Source of the DNA: JAYFNU01 sp964458545 | GTDB lineage: Bacteria > Bacillota > Clostridia > Oscillospirales > Ruminococcaceae | DNA length: 43,331 nucleotides | Reading direction: 5' to 3' | Assembly (NCBI GenBank): GCA_964458545.1 | Contig: CAYWJF010000007.1 | Coordinates: forward strand, 1-43,331 | Shown: positions 9,172 through 17,356 of the stretch, one piece after another | Layout of the letters: the number at the start of each line of letters is the position of its first letter | How positions within the stretch are numbered: position 1 is the stretch's first letter | Position numbers and translations under genes: made by a program | Notes under the pieces: model-generated | What the model was told of the DNA's origin: nothing | The model's database searches: none | What the model saw: only the letters and a program-made list of their open reading frames with translations

Positions 9172-10392
9172 TTAGGTGCGGTAATCTCCGTTTATTTTGA
9201 CGTAATCGTAGGTAAGGTCGCAACCCCACGAGGTAGCCTCGCCTTTGCCCTCGTGAAGGGTTATGTTAATTTCAATCTCGTCCTTAAGTAGAATCTGCTT
9301 CGCGAGCTTTTCGGAAAACTCTACGCCGCCGCTCTTCTTGCAGACCTCTATTTCGCCCTTAACAGAGGCGAGTGAAACGTCCACGTTTTCCGCGTCGAAC
9401 TTTGCGCCCGAATAGCCCATTGCGCAAAGCACGCGCCCCCAGTTGGCGTCCGCGCCGAACATAGCGCACTTTACAAGGCTTGAGGCGATAACCGATTTCG
9501 CGATAAGCTTCGCGTTAGCCGTGTCCTTCGCGCCCTTAACGTTACACTCCAAAAGCTTTGTCGCGCCCTCGCCGTCCTTAGCTATTCCCTTTGAAATATC
9601 GGTGGAAACAAGCTTAAGCGCAGTCTTGAATATCTCATAATCCGCGTTTGGTTTCTTTATCTCCGCGTTCTGTGCCTCGCCGCTTGCGAGTATCGCCACG
9701 GTGTCGTTAGTGGAGCTGTCGCCATCAATACTAATCATATTAAAGGTGTCGCAAACCGTCTCTGAAAGCGCCTTTTGAAGCATTTTGGGACTAATAGCCG
9801 CGTCGGTGGTCATAAAGCAAAGCATGGTAGCCATATTGGGGTGAATCATTCCGCTGCCCTTAGCTATAGCGCCGAGACTTACGGTTTTGCCGCCAAGCTC
9901 GAAGCTGTAGGCGACCTCTTTAACGGCGGTGTCGGTTGTCATTATGCCGTTCGCCGCGTCGAGCGAGCCCTTTCGGCTCAAAGCGGCAACGAGCTCATCC
10001 ATTCCTTTGGCGATAGGCGTAACGTCAAGCGTCTGTCCTATTACACCCGTGGACGCGACAATTACGTCGCTTTCTTCAATACCCAACGTTTCGGCTGTAT
10101 ATTTCGCCATAAGGTTGGCTTTCAAAACGCCGTCGGAATTGCAGGTGTTGGCGTTTCCGCTGTTGCAGATAACCGCCTTAGCCTTGCTGTTCTTAAGGTG
10201 CTCGCGTGTCACCGTTATCGGCGCGCCGAAGACCTTATTTTGCGTATAAACCGCCGCTGCGGAGCATTCTTTCTCGCAGTAAATTAGCGAGAGGTCCTTT
10301 TTATCCTTATTCTTGCGTATGCCGCAATGTATTCCCGCCGCCGTGAAGCCCTTTGCGGCGCATATGCCGCCCTTTACCTTCTTGAACTCCAT
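9172..10392 (-). CDS. argJ: Glutamate N-acetyltransferase / amino-acid N-acetyltransferase
   Basis: A 406-residue ArgJ that transfers the acetyl group from N-acetylornithine to glutamate, closing the acetyl cycle; bifunctional members also use acetyl-CoA. The self-cleavage site KGSGMIHPNMATML is intact, with Thr189 as the new N-terminal nucleophile of the beta chain, so the protein should mature to two chains. The ATG follows AGGAGG by a few bases. No argA or argE is present in the window, which fits an ArgJ-based cycle. Confidence 0.96.
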   Translation of the reverse strand: MEFKKVKGGICAAKGFTAAGIHCGIRKNKDKKDLSLIYCEKECSAAAVYTQNKVFGAPITVTREHLKNSKAKAVICNSGNANTCNSDGVLKANLMAKYTAETLGIEESDVIVASTGVIGQTLDVTPIAKGMDELVAALSRKGSLDAANGIMTTDTAVKEVAYSFELGGKTVSLGAIAKGSGMIHPNMATMLCFMTTDAAISPKMLQKALSETVCDTFNMISIDGDSSTNDTVAILASGEAQNAEIKKPNADYEIFKTALKLVSTDISKGIAKDGEGATKLLECNVKGAKDTANAKLIAKSVIASSLVKCAMFGADANWGRVLCAMGYSGAKFDAENVDVSLASVKGEIEVCKKSGGVEFSEKLAKQILLKDEIEINITLHEGKGEATSWGCDLTYDYVKINGDYRT

Positions 10393-10401
10393 CTTTTCCT
10401 C

Positions 10402-11331
10402 CTAAAGTATCGAATAGGTCTCGTCTATGCCGAGCGCTATATTCATATTCTGTACCGCCGCGCCCGACGCACCTTTATAAAGATTGTCGAAAACGCTTGT
10501 GACGGTTATCCTCTCGTCGTTGCCGAGAACATATATCTTTAAATTCGGCTTGTTTTCAAGCTCGTTCGCCGCGAACATACCCTCGCATTCTCCGTGAACC
10601 GAGATAAGCTTTTCTTCTTTATAGTAATCCTTCAAAAGCTCAAGCAGCTCGCTCTTTTTTACGCTTCTTTCAAATAGGTCTGGTGTGAGACTTACCGTCA
10701 CCGCCATACCGCTGTAAAAGTCACAGACTATCGGACAGAAAACGGGCGCTTTTTTGAGTCCTGTCACCGCCGTCATTTCGGGAATATGCTTATGAGCCTG
10801 CGTCAGCGCGTACATACGCGGGCTTTTGAATTCCTCGGAGCGGTCCGTTGCCTCATACTGCGCTATCATCTTTTTTCCGCCGCCGCTGTAGCCCGTAAGC
10901 GACACGGCGCTAAGCGAGGCGTCCGTTCCGATTATGCCGCTTTTAATAAGCGGGTAGACGGAAGCTATAAAGCCCGTCGCGTGGCAGCCGGGGTTCGCTA
11001 TGCGCTTAGATGTGGCTATTGCGCGTCGGTGCTCGCTTGAAAGCTCGGGAAGCCCATATGCCCAGCCTGCCGCCGTGCGGTGAGCTGTGCTCGTATCAAT
11101 TACCACCGTCTTATCGTTCTCGATAAGTGAAACGGATTCCCTCGCCGCGTCGTCGGGAAGACAGAGAAACGCGACGTCAGCCTCGTTCAAAAGCTCCTTC
11201 CTCGCCGTGGGGTCCTTGCGGTACTTCTCGTCAATGACAATCGGTAAAACGTCGCTTCGCTTTGCCATTCTGTCATTTATCTGAAGCCCCGTCGTGCCCT
11301 CCTGTCCGTCGATAAATACCTTGTATTTCAT
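10402..11331 (-). CDS. argC: N-acetyl-gamma-glutamyl-phosphate reductase (short type)
   Basis: A 309-residue NADPH-dependent reductase that makes N-acetylglutamate semialdehyde. The N-terminus MKYKVFIDGQEGTTGLQI is that of the shorter AGPR type 2 form. NPGCHATGF holds the catalytic Cys116 and HKHIPEM lies further on. The start codon is only 3 bases after the argH stop; the likely ribosome site AGGAG lies within the argH end, so translation is probably coupled. Confidence 0.94.
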   Translation of the reverse strand: MKYKVFIDGQEGTTGLQINDRMAKRSDVLPIVIDEKYRKDPTARKELLNEADVAFLCLPDDAARESVSLIENDKTVVIDTSTAHRTAAGWAYGLPELSSEHRRAIATSKRIANPGCHATGFIASVYPLIKSGIIGTDASLSAVSLTGYSGGGKKMIAQYEATDRSEEFKSPRMYALTQAHKHIPEMTAVTGLKKAPVFCPIVCDFYSGMAVTVSLTPDLFERSVKKSELLELLKDYYKEEKLISVHGECEGMFAANELENKPNLKIYVLGNDERITVTSVFDNLYKGASGAAVQNMNIALGIDETYSIL

Positions 11332-11334
11332 CTC

Positions 11335-12711
11335 TTAATTATCTCCTAAAAGCTTTTTTGCTTTTTCTATCTGCTTCTTTTCCGCCGTGGGCGCGGGTCC
11401 GCCGTCCACCGCACGAAGGGAAAGACAGGCGCTTAAATCTATCGCCTCAAAAACGTCTTTGTCAAAGCTTTCTGAAAAGCCCTTGTAATCATCGAGGGTA
11501 AGCTCCTCAAGGGTCGTGTCCTTTTCTACGCAGTAACGAACAAGTTCGCCAACTATTTTATAAGCGTCACGGAAGGGCATACCCTTTTTAACTAAGTAAT
11601 CCGCGCAATCAGTAGCGTTTATGAAGCCCTTCGCCGCCGCCTTCTTCATATTTTCGGGCTTAAACGTTGCGCTTTCTATCATCGGCGCCATTAGCTCGAG
11701 GCAAAGAGAAACGGTATCGAGCGCGTCGAAGAGCGCCTCCTTGTCCTCCTGCATATCCTTGTTGTAGGAAAGCGGCAAGCCCTTCATTACGGTTAAAAGC
11801 GTCATGCTGTCGCCAAAAACTCGACCAGCCTTGCCACGAACAAGCTCCGCGATATCGGGGTTCTTCTTCTGTGGCATTATCGACGAGCCCGTAGAAAAGC
11901 TGTCGGAAAGTGACATAAAGGAGAACTCGTGCGAGCACCAAAGTATAATCTCTTCCGAAAACCGCGAAAGGTGCACCATTATTATAGAAAGGCAGGACAG
12001 CAGCTCAAGCGCGAAATCGCGGTCGGAAACGCCGTCCATGCTGTTTTCGGAGATGCCGTTCATACCAAGTAGCGACGCCGTATACTGCCTGTCGAGCAAA
12101 TAGGTTGTGCCAGCAAGCGCTCCGCTTCCGAGCGGCAGTACAGCCGCTCGCTTTTTGCAGTCATTAAGTCTGTCTATATCTCGAAGCAGCATCCAGACAT
12201 ACGCCATAAGCGCGTGCGCGAGGGTTACGGGCTGCGCGCGCTGAAGGTGGGTGTAGCCCGGCATAACGTCGCCGATATGCTTTTCCGCGACGGCGCAGAG
12301 GGTTTCGCAGAGCTTCTTCGCGTTCGCCGTAAGAGTATCTATGTACGCTATACTGTAAAGCCGAAGGTCGGTAGCCACCTGGTCGTTGCGGCTGCGCGCG
12401 GTATGAAGCCGTTTACCCGCGTCGCCTATCCTTTCGGTAAGGGTCAGCTCCACGAAGGTGTGTATGTCCTCGGCGGTCATATCTATTTCGAGCACGCCGC
12501 TATCTAAGTCGGCAAGTATACCCTTAAGCCCCGCTATAATCTTATCCGCTTCCGCCTCGTCGATTATTCCCTGCTTTTTAAGCATGGAAGCGTGAGCGAT
12601 GGAGCCCTCGATATCCTGCTTATACATTCTGCAATCGAAGCCTATCGAGGAATTGAGCTTATCTATCCTATCGTCGATATCGCCCGAAAGCCGCCCTTGC
12701 CAAAGTTTCAT
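11335..12711 (-). CDS. argH: Argininosuccinate lyase
   Basis: A 458-residue member of the fumarase/aspartase superfamily, splitting argininosuccinate into arginine and fumarate. The superfamily signature with the catalytic Ser loop reads GSSIMPQKKNPD, and HTARSRNDQVATDLRL is the conserved ArgH segment. The start is taken at the ATG at 12711, six bases after GGAGG, rather than the GTG two codons upstream, which lies too close to that site. It follows argG by 30 bases. Confidence 0.96.
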   Translation of the reverse strand: MKLWQGRLSGDIDDRIDKLNSSIGFDCRMYKQDIEGSIAHASMLKKQGIIDEAEADKIIAGLKGILADLDSGVLEIDMTAEDIHTFVELTLTERIGDAGKRLHTARSRNDQVATDLRLYSIAYIDTLTANAKKLCETLCAVAEKHIGDVMPGYTHLQRAQPVTLAHALMAYVWMLLRDIDRLNDCKKRAAVLPLGSGALAGTTYLLDRQYTASLLGMNGISENSMDGVSDRDFALELLSCLSIIMVHLSRFSEEIILWCSHEFSFMSLSDSFSTGSSIMPQKKNPDIAELVRGKAGRVFGDSMTLLTVMKGLPLSYNKDMQEDKEALFDALDTVSLCLELMAPMIESATFKPENMKKAAAKGFINATDCADYLVKKGMPFRDAYKIVGELVRYCVEKDTTLEELTLDDYKGFSESFDKDVFEAIDLSACLSLRAVDGGPAPTAEKKQIEKAKKLLGDN

Positions 12712-12741
12712 TGTCACCCTCCGCTTTGTCGTATAACTTAA

Positions 12742-13965
12742 TTACTTGTTCCTTTGCTCGTCGAGCATAGCCTTAATTTTTATGGGAAGCCCAAAGAGGT
12801 TGATAAAGCCCTGAGAATCCATCTGATTATAAACCTCGTCCTCGCCGAAGGTTGCCATATCCTCGCTGTAAAGGGTATAGGGGCTTGTCATTCCCGCGTC
12901 TATTATATTACCCTTATATAATTTCATCTTAACTGTTCCCGTGACCGTCTCCTGCGTTTTATCGACAAACGCCGAAAGCGCCTCGCGAAGCGGCGTGTAC
13001 CACTGACCGTTATAGACGATATCCGCGAACTCAAGAGCCATCTTCTGCTTGTAGTGCTGGGTCGCTTTATCAAGACAAATCTGTTCAAGCTTCTCGTGCG
13101 CGTGGTAGAGTATCGCGCCGCCGGGAGTTTCATAAACGCCGCGGCTCTTCATTCCGACAAGCCTGTTTTCCACCATATCGACTATGCCTATGCCGTTTTC
13201 TCCGCCAATTTCGTTAAGCTTCTTAATAATCGAAACGCCGTCAAGCTTCTCGCCGTTTACCGCTACGGGTATACCCTTTTCAAAGTCTATTGAAATATCG
13301 GTTGCCTTGTCGGGCGCGTTCTGGGGCGTTACGCCAAGCTCAAGCTCCATTGTGGTGTCGTAGTTCGGAGCGTTAGCGGGGTCTTCAAGCTCAAGTCCTT
13401 CGTGGGAAAGGTGCCAAAGGTTCTTGTCCTTAGAGTAGTTTGTTGTCCTGTTAATGTTGAGGGGAACGTTGTGCGCCTCGGCGTAGTCTATCTCCTCCTC
13501 GCGGCTCTTAAGCTCCCACACCCTCCACGGCGCGATTATCGTCATATTCGGGGCGAAGGCTTTAATGGCGAGCTCGAAGCGCACCTGGTCGTTGCCCTTA
13601 CCCGTACAGCCGTGGCAGATAGCGTCGGCGCCCTCAGCCTTCGCGATTTCGGTAATCCTCTTCGCGATAATGGGACGCGCAAAGGAGGTGCCGAGAAGAT
13701 ACTTGTTCTCATAAACCGCGCCCGCTTTAAGGGTCGGGAAGATGTAATCCTCAACGAACTCCTTAGTTAAATCTTCAATATAAAGCTTTGACGCGCCCGT
13801 CTTCTTCGCCTTTTCGTCAAGTCCCGAAAGCTCCTTGCCCTGCCCTACGTCCGCCGCGACGGCGATAACCTCGCAGTTGTCGTAGTTTTCCTTTAGCCAC
13901 GGAATTATTATAGAAGTGTCAAGACCGCCGGAATACGCAAGAACTATCTTTTTGATTTTACCCAT
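12742..13965 (-). CDS. argG: Argininosuccinate synthase
   Basis: First gene of the operon; 407 residues from ATG 13965 (MGKIKKIVLAYSGGLDTS). An in-frame upstream ATG at 13995 would add ten residues and would sit inside the ArgR-like box, whereas 13965 has GAGAGG eight to nine bases upstream. The enzyme condenses citrulline with aspartate using ATP. The PP-loop SGGLDTS is near residue 12, GNDQVRFE follows near 118, and GMKSRGVYETPGG lies in the C-terminal part. The promoter and putative operators are directly upstream. Confidence 0.96.
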   Translation of the reverse strand: MGKIKKIVLAYSGGLDTSIIIPWLKENYDNCEVIAVAADVGQGKELSGLDEKAKKTGASKLYIEDLTKEFVEDYIFPTLKAGAVYENKYLLGTSFARPIIAKRITEIAKAEGADAICHGCTGKGNDQVRFELAIKAFAPNMTIIAPWRVWELKSREEEIDYAEAHNVPLNINRTTNYSKDKNLWHLSHEGLELEDPANAPNYDTTMELELGVTPQNAPDKATDISIDFEKGIPVAVNGEKLDGVSIIKKLNEIGGENGIGIVDMVENRLVGMKSRGVYETPGGAILYHAHEKLEQICLDKATQHYKQKMALEFADIVYNGQWYTPLREALSAFVDKTQETVTGTVKMKLYKGNIIDAGMTSPYTLYSEDMATFGEDEVYNQMDSQGFINLFGLPIKIKAMLDEQRNK

Positions 13966-13978
13966 TTTTAATATACCT

Positions 13979-13998
13979 CTCGAATATTTATTCATATG
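13979..13998 (-). promoter_or_regulatory. ArgR-box-like operator in the argG leader
   Basis: On the minus strand the bases ATGAATAAATATTCG match the arginine-box pattern TGAAT-WWWW-ATTCA with one mismatch. It lies just downstream of the -10 box, where repressor binding would block transcription. No argR gene is in the window. Confidence 0.6.
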
Positions 13999-14006
13999 AT
14001 ATTTTG

Positions 14007-14034
14007 ATTATACATTAATTTTGTATAATGTCAA
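14007..14034 (-). promoter_or_regulatory. Promoter of the arginine operon
   Basis: Perfect TTGACA (14029-14034) and perfect TATAAT (14007-14012) on the minus strand with a 16-base spacer. The segment also contains an inverted repeat, ATTATAC with GTATAAT, running from the -35 edge into the -10 box. Start of transcription is expected near 14000, inside or next to the ArgR-like box. Confidence 0.85.
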
Positions 14035-14048
14035 CGCATTTTTGAATT

Positions 14049-14072
14049 AATATTCACAATTTCGTGAATATT
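14049..14072. promoter_or_regulatory. Upstream palindrome, likely second arginine operator
   Basis: Perfect 9-bp inverted repeat: AATATTCAC (14049-14057) and GTGAATATT (14064-14072), with 6 bases between. It carries the ATTCA/TGAAT halves of arginine boxes in inverted orientation with a longer spacer. Its centre is about 73 bp from the downstream box, close to seven helical turns, which would suit looping between two ArgR hexamers. Confidence 0.5.
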
Positions 14073-14080
14073 TTGCTTTT

Positions 14081-14131
14081 TATACAAAAATCGCGCCGTA
14101 CAGCCTCATAAAACGGGCAGTATCGGCGCGA
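14081..14131 (-). terminator. Terminator of gpsA-gtrA
   Basis: Arms TCGCGCCG (14091-14098) and CGGCGCGA (14124-14131) pair perfectly, with further inner pairing of TAC and GCC. On the minus strand the hairpin is followed by a T-rich stretch. It lies just past the gtrA stop and before the arginine-operon control region. Confidence 0.85.
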
Positions 14132-14136
14132 GCAAA

Positions 14137-14604
14137 CTAATTCTTTTCTGTTTCTTCCTTCTTTTTTGCTATGTCGTTAGTGTTCATAGAGTTTCTATAT
14201 ACGACAAAGCGGCAGAAGAGATATTCGGTAACGAAGTTTAGCACCATAGTCACTATCTCGACAACATACCTGTTTACGCCGAGTGTTTCGACAAAGTAGT
14301 TACCCACAATAGTTGTAACGGGGGTAAACACGCAGTAGTAGCCGAGCACCTTAAGCATAGCGATAGGAACGTTCGTCGCTGACTTAAAGGTAAAGCGGCG
14401 GTTTACGGTGAAGTTGTAAAGCACCGACAGAATAAGCGACAGCAGATACGCTGGCCAGTAGCGCCACTTTAGAAGCTCGCTAAACAGGGTAAAGCTGCCT
14501 ATCTGGATAATTCCCGCCATACAGGAGAACATCAAAAATTTAAAGAACTGTACCGCCGTTTCCTTAGGGGTAAGCTTCTGCTTGCCCGCGTTTTGTTCAC
14601 TCAT
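14137..14604 (-). CDS. GtrA-family membrane protein
   Basis: About 155 residues with four predicted membrane helices (roughly 25-45, 53-72, 93-113, 120-140), matching the GtrA family, whose members are linked to moving polyprenyl-phosphate sugars across the membrane for glycan or teichoic-acid decoration. The motifs LYNFTVNRRFTF and FVTEYLFCRFVVY are characteristic. Start ATG 14604 (MSEQNAGK) is chosen because it overlaps the gpsA stop by 8 bases; an ATG at 14661 would extend deep into gpsA without a good ribosome site. The substrate is unknown. A GT2 glycosyltransferase and a GT-C-like protein further along could be partners, but they are in separate operons. Confidence 0.85.
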   Translation of the reverse strand: MSEQNAGKQKLTPKETAVQFFKFLMFSCMAGIIQIGSFTLFSELLKWRYWPAYLLSLILSVLYNFTVNRRFTFKSATNVPIAMLKVLGYYCVFTPVTTIVGNYFVETLGVNRYVVEIVTMVLNFVTEYLFCRFVVYRNSMNTNDIAKKKEETEKN

Positions 14605-15580
14605 TAACTTGACCGTCTCTTTCATAAAACTCATTTTTAATGGTACGCTCAAATAGCCCATCCAGCTCCGCGCGCGCGTCGGCGTTCTCGTAAAGACACC
14701 TATATACCACGCCGCATATCGGAAGCTCCACGCCGTAGCGCTTTCCGAGCGTAACCATTGCCTTTACAGTGTAATACCCTTCAGCGAGACTGTCAAACGG
14801 CTTTTTTTCGATAAAGCATTCTCCGAACGCGCGGTTATGACTAAATCTCGAAAACACGGTAGCCTCATAGTCCCCTAAATGACAGAGCCCGTAGGCGGAA
14901 AGCTCGCTGCCTCCCATAGCCTTAATGAGCCGCGCAACCTCCCTTGTGCCGCGCGACATAAGCGCGCCCTTTAAAGAGGAAAGCTTTAGTCCGTCGAGCA
15001 TACCAGCGGCGATGCCCACCACGTTCTTCGCCGCCGCACCCACCTCGTTACCGATTAGGTCGTCGCCGTAATAAAAGCGGATAAGCGAGCTTGAAAAGCT
15101 GTCTACAAGAAGACGCTTTGTTTCATCGTCAGCGCTGTCTATTACCATACAGTTCGGTACGCCCGAATAGAATTCCTCTACGTGCCCCGGTCCGAGCCAC
15201 ACGGCTATTTTGTTCGAGCTGTCCAGCGTTTCGGAGGCTATTTCGGAAAGCCTTTTGCCCGTTTCTATTTCAAGACCCTTCATGCAAAGGACAAGCGTTT
15301 TATTCTTTATCCTCAAACTATTTAGCTCCTCGCAGAGCTTACGAAGCCCCTGCGAATTTACCGAAATAACGATAACGTCCGCACCAAGCACCGCGGAGAT
15401 ATCGGTTGTAAGCGCTACTTCTTTGGGAAGCGAGATATACTCGTTTCTCCGCGTTTCAATAAGCCGCCTCATATTTGTCGAGCTCTCGCGCCCATAAAGC
15501 GAAACGTCTTGTCCTAAGGAGTTAAGGTACCACGCAATAAGCGAGCCCCACCGCCCGCAGCCTATAACCGTTATCTTCAA
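14597..15580 (-). CDS. gpsA: Glycerol-3-phosphate dehydrogenase [NAD(P)+]
   Basis: A 327-residue cytoplasmic enzyme reducing dihydroxyacetone phosphate to sn-glycerol 3-phosphate for phospholipid synthesis. The Rossmann motif GCGRWG is at residues 7-12, and the family block EVGAAAKNVVGIAAGMLDGL holds the catalytic lysine near residue 190. The start is TTG at 15580: an in-frame TGA lies three codons upstream and the next start would cut the dinucleotide-binding strand. It overlaps the GtrA gene, forming a two-gene unit with promoter 15613-15641. Confidence 0.93.
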   Translation of the reverse strand: MKITVIGCGRWGSLIAWYLNSLGQDVSLYGRESSTNMRRLIETRRNEYISLPKEVALTTDISAVLGADVIVISVNSQGLRKLCEELNSLRIKNKTLVLCMKGLEIETGKRLSEIASETLDSSNKIAVWLGPGHVEEFYSGVPNCMVIDSADDETKRLLVDSFSSSLIRFYYGDDLIGNEVGAAAKNVVGIAAGMLDGLKLSSLKGALMSRGTREVARLIKAMGGSELSAYGLCHLGDYEATVFSRFSHNRAFGECFIEKKPFDSLAEGYYTVKAMVTLGKRYGVELPICGVVYRCLYENADARAELDGLFERTIKNEFYERDGQVNE

Positions 15581-15612
15581 AGCCGTTCACCGCCCTTCGC
15601 ATTTCAATTAAG

Positions 15613-15641
15613 AGAATATATTATTTTTAATGCGATTTCAA
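15613..15641 (-). promoter_or_regulatory. Promoter of gpsA-gtrA
   Basis: TTGAAA (15636-15641) and TATTCT (15613-15618) on the minus strand, spacer 17 bases, about 33 bases before the TTG start. Confidence 0.6.
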
Positions 15642-15788
15642 CAGGCATTACAATGTAATCTTTTTATCTTTTTGCGTTTTGGGTGGATATTTACTTATAT
15701 TTTTGTATTTTTATTCATTTTTTGAGGGCAATGCTAATATAATTGTAAAATTGTACTGCGCGGTTTTGTGCATAACGGCAGAATTTGT

Positions 15789-15804
15789 GAATTTTTAAAA
15801 ATTC
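15789..15804. repeat. 16-bp perfect palindrome upstream of the purA promoter
   Basis: GAATTTTT followed directly by AAAAATTC. It ends three bases before the purA -35 box. It could be a regulator site or an AT-rich upstream element; nothing distinguishes the two. Confidence 0.4.
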
Positions 15805-15807
15805 TTC

Positions 15808-15836
15808 TTTACAGCCGAGCGGCATATGCTTATAAT
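15808..15836 (+). promoter_or_regulatory. Promoter of purA and its leader
   Basis: TTTACA (15808-15813) and perfect TATAAT (15831-15836) with a 17-base spacer. Transcription would begin near 15843, giving a leader of about 125 bases before purA. Confidence 0.75.
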
Positions 15837-15857
15837 AGAAATGTTTTGTGAATAGGA

Positions 15858-15933
15858 GCAGCGGGAGCGTATGAGAAAGCGCGTTAATTCCTCGCTTATG
15901 ATGTAACAGTCCTGCTGCCGCAGGGCTTTTTTT
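15858..15933 (+). promoter_or_regulatory. Putative purA attenuator (antiterminator/terminator pair)
   Basis: The terminator hairpin at 15908-15927 has arms AGTCCTGC and GCAGGGCT (8 bp, one G-T) around TGCC, then seven T (15927-15933). An upstream segment GCAGCGGGA (15858-15866) can pair over nine bases with TCCTGCTGC (15910-15918), which is the 5' arm plus loop; the two folds exclude each other. This is the classic layout of a leader attenuator. The signal is not known: no T-box or purine aptamer pattern is recognisable. It may depend on translation of the short ORF at 15871. Confidence 0.5.
15871..15906 (+). CDS. Possible 11-residue leader peptide of purA
   Basis: ATG to TAA encoding MRKRVNSSLMM. 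It ends one base before the terminator hairpin, so a ribosome at its stop codon would cover the 5' arm. The ribosome site is poor: GGAG lies 12 bases upstream and GGGAG only 3 bases upstream. The peptide has no run of one amino acid that would sense a charged tRNA. It may be chance. Confidence 0.25.
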   Translation: MRKRVNSSLMM

Positions 15934-15970
15934 ACGCTTTTAACTAATAATAGAAACGGGGTTGACTGAA

Positions 15971-17254
15971 ATGATTAGAGCTATCGTGGGCGCGAACTGG
16001 GGCGACGAGGGAAAGGGCAAGCTGACCGACATGCTCGCGGAGCACGCGGATATAGTTGTGCGCTTTCAAGGCGGTGCCAACGCAGGTCACACCATAGTAA
16101 ACGAGTACGGTAAGTTCGCGCTTCATCAGCTACCCTCGGGCGTCTTTAACAAGGGCGTCGTAAACATAATCGGCAACGGCGTGGCGCTCTCCATTGAGAA
16201 CCTTCAAAAGGAGCTTGCCACAATTATCGAGCGCGGTGTTCCCGAGCCTAAGATACTTATTTCCGACCGAGCGCAGGTCGTTATGCCCTACCATAAGCTG
16301 CTCGACGCTTACGAGGAGGCGCGCCTTGCCAATAAAAGCTTCGGCTCTACAAAGTCGGGCATTGCTCCCTTCTACGCCGACAAGCACTCGAAGATAGGCT
16401 TTCAGGTTTGCGAGATTTTAGGCGACGAGACCTACCTTCGCGAGAAGGTTGAGCGCGTTTGTACTCTTAAAAACATACTTATAGAAAACCTATACCATCA
16501 GCCGCTCATTAATCCCGACGAGCTTTTCGCTACACTAATGGAATACAAGAAGGTGCTTACTCCCTACGCGGCGGACACCTTCGATTATCTCTACGAAGCG
16601 AACAAGGCGGGCAAGGAGATTCTCCTTGAAGGACAGCTCGGCGCGCTTAAGGACGCGGACTTCGGCATCTACCCTATGGTTACCTCCTCAAATACCATTG
16701 CTTCCTACGGCGCGGTAGGCGCGGGACTTCCCGCGCGGGATATTACCGACGTTATTGCCGTTGTAAAGGCATACTCAAGCGCGGTAGGCGCGGGCGAATT
16801 TGTAAGCGAAATCTTCGGCGCAGAGGCTGACGAGCTGCGTGAGCGCGGCGGCGACGGCGGTGAATACGGCGCGACAACGGGGCGCCCGAGGCGTGTGGGC
16901 TGGCTTGACCTTGTGGCGTCGCGTTACGGCGTAAGGGTACAAGCGGCGACAAGGGTCGCTATCTCGGTTATCGACGCGCTGGGCTATCTCGACGAGATAC
17001 CCGTCTGCGTGGGCTACGAGATAGACGGCAAGATAACGGAAAAATTCCCGAACACCGAGCTTCTTAAAAAGGCGAAGCCCGTGCTTAAGGTCTTTAAGGG
17101 CTGGAAATGCGACATTCGCGAAATAAGCGATTATGAAAAGCTTCCGAAGGAGTGCCGCGACTATATAGAGTTCGCCGAAGAGTTTATCGGCGTGCCTGTT
17201 TCAATTATCAGCAACGGACCTAAGCGCGAGAATATAATTTACCGCAATAAATAA
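15971..17254 (+). CDS. purA: Adenylosuccinate synthetase
   Basis: A 427-residue GTP-dependent ligase joining IMP and aspartate, the first step from IMP to AMP. The start is ATG 15971, 9 bases after GGGG; an in-frame TTG at 15962 would add three residues. Asp12 and His40, the catalytic pair of the family, are exactly in place (GDEGKGK 11-17; NAGHTIV 37-43). TTGRPRRVGWLD and ISVIDALGY follow in the C-terminal half. Single-gene unit with its own promoter and leader, ending at a strong bidirectional terminator. No other purine gene is nearby. Confidence 0.96.
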   Translation: MIRAIVGANWGDEGKGKLTDMLAEHADIVVRFQGGANAGHTIVNEYGKFALHQLPSGVFNKGVVNIIGNGVALSIENLQKELATIIERGVPEPKILISDRAQVVMPYHKLLDAYEEARLANKSFGSTKSGIAPFYADKHSKIGFQVCEILGDETYLREKVERVCTLKNILIENLYHQPLINPDELFATLMEYKKVLTPYAADTFDYLYEANKAGKEILLEGQLGALKDADFGIYPMVTSSNTIASYGAVGAGLPARDITDVIAVVKAYSSAVGAGEFVSEIFGAEADELRERGGDGGEYGATTGRPRRVGWLDLVASRYGVRVQAATRVAISVIDALGYLDEIPVCVGYEIDGKITEKFPNTELLKKAKPVLKVFKGWKCDIREISDYEKLPKECRDYIEFAEEFIGVPVSIISNGPKRENIIYRNK

Positions 17255-17263
17255 CCTTTAGAT

Positions 17264-17301
17264 AAACAAAAACAGCCTGCTTTTGCAGGCTGTTTTTGTT
17301 T
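17264..17301. terminator. Bidirectional terminator between purA and lacZ
   Basis: A 17-bp perfect stem (17264-17280 with 17285-17301) around TTTT; the GC core AGCCTGC/GCAGGCT is flanked by A-rich and T-rich arms, so it works in both directions for these convergent genes. Confidence 0.92.
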
Positions 17302-17334
17302 GGAGGAAATATAATGACAATGCGCCTTTATTAG
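17302..17334 (+). other. Orphan ribosome site with a six-codon ORF
   Basis: GGAGG (17302-17306), then seven bases, then ATG at 17314, reading MTMRLY and a stop at 17332-17334. The ribosome site is perfect, but the ORF is tiny and sits after the terminator without a visible promoter. It could be the remnant 5' end of a lost gene. Confidence 0.25.
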
Positions 17335-17356
17335 TATATTAATGAAGCTCAAGAAC

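Noticed and set aside
13966..13995. Upstream ATG of argG
   Set aside because: It lies in the ArgR-like box with no ribosome site; the ATG at 13965 has GAGAGG and gives the normal N-terminus.
15843..15961. T-box or purine riboswitch before purA
   Set aside because: No T-box UGGN-type element with specifier stem and no purine aptamer core; the leader is too short.
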